Source: Nitrospinota bacterium | GTDB lineage: Bacteria; Nitrospirota; Nitrospiria; Nitrospirales; UBA8639 | Direction of reading: 5' to 3' | DNA: 7,960 nt | Assembly (NCBI GenBank): GCA_022561525.1 | Contig: JADFRB010000070.1 | Span: forward strand, 1-7,960 | In this document: positions 6,768 to 7,960 of the stretch, in pieces | Position numbering within the stretch: position 1 is the first letter of the stretch | Layout: each line of letters opens with the position of its first letter | Notes under the pieces: generated by a model | Told to the model about the DNA's origin: nothing | The model's input: the letters and a program-made list of their open reading frames with translations, nothing else | The model's database searches: none | Translations under genes and position numbers: made by a program

Positions 6768-7959
6768 GGCCGTCGCCGTCAGCGTGATACTCGCGGGAAC
6801 CTCCGTTTTCGGAGTGCCACGTTTCCACGGCGCGGCTCATGATCGAGTCCCTTCGTCTCGCCTCCTCCTCAACCTCCTCAACCGGCCTCGCATATTCACG
6901 CCGGGACCGCTCTTTGATCGAGGCCCATCTCTGCGCCCAGTCGGCGCTTTCGGGATCAAGCTGTCTAATCTTGACGGTGGCTTCCATTGGAGGGTCGTCG
7001 CCTAGCGCTGCAAGCTTGCACTTCGCGTATTGACGTGGGAGATGTGCGAGTTCATTAGCGGACTCGCGCTCAACGTCCGAGTACGTACGCAACTGCCTTC
7101 GCCTCATTTCATACACAGCCCTCCCGGTTTCTCGTTTTGATTCGAACCTGTGGATCATGCTGCCGTCCGATGCATAGCCCAGGGGTCTAGCTACAGGTAC
7201 CTCACTGTCTTCAGCAGAAGCTCGAACGAAGACGTTCGCTCCGTCCACGAAGCTCTGTAGCCTATGTCGTAAGGCGTTAACTGCCTGTTTGGCCACATCG
7301 ACTGCGACCTCCGGAGGACGATGGACGTCAACCCACTCACCGAGGCCACCTGGTATCGCGGATAGAGGTACACGATTTATCAGAGCGTAGCCAGTGAAAT
7401 GACCGTCCCTTCGCACGAAGTCTTCCGCCCAGGGAACCGGCTTCTCCGTCGCTGCACACTGGCTTCCAGCCACCGCTCCCTCAATTACAACGTCGCTGTC
7501 CATGAACTCCAATAGTGGCCATCCGGTCGCATCCGCCACCCAAGCCAGGAACGCTCTCACGTCTCCCTCCGTGAGGCATGCGTCAGTCAGCGCGGCTGCT
7601 CCTCGAAGCCTCCAGGTCTGGAGGGCGCCCACATATCGTTCTAGTTCTCGCAGATGTTCGACCTGTCCAAGCCACAGCTCTGAGTTCATCCAGACCGGAT
7701 GATGAAGCGGTTCGGGCACGAATTCCCAAGGCGGCGTCGCATCGAACTCCTTGCCCTCCACCATTGCGTCACTCGGGACAAGCTGGAAGTAAACCCGGTT
7801 TGAGGCGTTTCCCATGAGTCCGCGCTGCGATGGCCTCATGTCGGTCTGGTCCTGTTGGGCCGCGATGAGGTGGACGTTGAAGTTGCGGCCCTGTCGAGAG
7901 ATGTACTTGAAGGCCTCATTACCGTAGCGATACAGTTCGTCGGCGACTATGTAGAAATG
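6730..7959 (-). CDS. VirD4/TraG-like conjugative DNA-transfer ATPase, C-terminal part (5' end outside window)
   Basis: The frame is open from the right window edge, giving 409 visible residues. It begins HFYIVADELYRYGNEAF, a Walker B motif (hydrophobics then D-E, 7941-7936). It continues with ISRQGRNFNVHLIAAQQ and LMGNASNRVYFQL..SDA, the R-K/R-hydrophobic-LxxxxQ and gN...F+...DA pattern of VirD4/TraG-type AAA ATPases that pump DNA through type IV secretion channels. Walker A must lie outside the window. Residues 305-380 (HLPRQYAKCKLAALG...PP, WASIKERSRREYARPVEEVEEEARRR) resemble the tail of plasmid and ICE members. Residues about 80-300 are long and unrecognised. An internal ATG at 7839 would omit the Walker B motif, so it is not the true start. 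The gene stop (TAA, 6730-6732) overlaps the convergent replication-relaxation gene. Content suggests an integrative-conjugative element or plasmid. Confidence 0.7.
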   Translation of the reverse strand, partial: HFYIVADELYRYGNEAFKYISRQGRNFNVHLIAAQQDQTDMRPSQRGLMGNASNRVYFQLVPSDAMVEGKEFDATPPWEFVPEPLHHPVWMNSELWLGQVEHLRELERYVGALQTWRLRGAAALTDACLTEGDVRAFLAWVADATGWPLLEFMDSDVVIEGAVAGSQCAATEKPVPWAEDFVRRDGHFTGYALINRVPLSAIPGGLGEWVDVHRPPEVAVDVAKQAVNALRHRLQSFVDGANVFVRASAEDSEVPVARPLGYASDGSMIHRFESKRETGRAVYEMRRRQLRTYSDVERESANELAHLPRQYAKCKLAALGDDPPMEATVKIRQLDPESADWAQRWASIKERSRREYARPVEEVEEEARRRDSIMSRAVETWHSENGGSREYHADGDGLKSASGGPLVRR

Positions 7960-7960
7960 T

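Overview
The window has two unlike parts. Positions 1 to about 5687 look like ordinary chromosome of a moderate-GC Gram-negative (diderm) bacterium. It carries a GspF/PilC-family secretion or pilus membrane protein, an asparaginyl-tRNA synthetase, a coiled-coil lipoprotein ending in a helix-hairpin-helix domain, and a LolC/E-LolD lipoprotein-export transporter. Gene content and the palindromic repeats (1026-1146 and 2813-2909) resemble what I remember of Nitrospira-type (Nitrospirota) genomes. That taxonomic guess is tentative.

Layout of the chromosomal part: the plus strand carries the 5'-truncated gspF/pilC-like gene (1-1026), a palindromic repeat and a 233-base leader, asnS (1380-2675), a 302-base spacer full of inverted repeats, and the lipoprotein gene (2978-3763). 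A large palindrome (3773-3850) then separates these from convergent minus-strand genes: lolD (3846-4550) and, immediately upstream of it, the lolC/E permease gene (4556 to about 5687).

From about 5688 to the right edge the content is accessory and mosaic. The lolC/E gene loses its start and first membrane segment exactly where a DUF3644-family gene ends on the same strand (5688-6413). That DUF3644 gene has itself lost its N-terminal part at about 6411, where it abuts a 5'-truncated replication-relaxation-type plasmid protein on the plus strand (6411-6767). The latter overlaps tail-to-tail with a VirD4/TraG-like DNA-transfer ATPase on the minus strand (6730-7959, cut by the window edge at its Walker B motif). 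The last two suggest plasmid or integrative-conjugative DNA.

The sequence alone does not tell whether the two breakpoints (about 5688 and about 6411) are real recombination scars or assembly chimeras. Both create long open frames that are not real proteins. One is a 434-codon frame whose first ~58 residues are DUF3644 DNA read in another frame. The other is a 355-codon frame whose first ~114 residues are antisense to the replication-relaxation gene.

No rRNA, tRNA, CRISPR array or recognisable transposase was seen. I did not find a convincing new system. The best leads are the mosaic breakpoints, the HEPN-like RN(x)3H motif in the DUF3644 protein, the unusual middle region of the transfer ATPase, and a possible attenuator-like leader before asnS.
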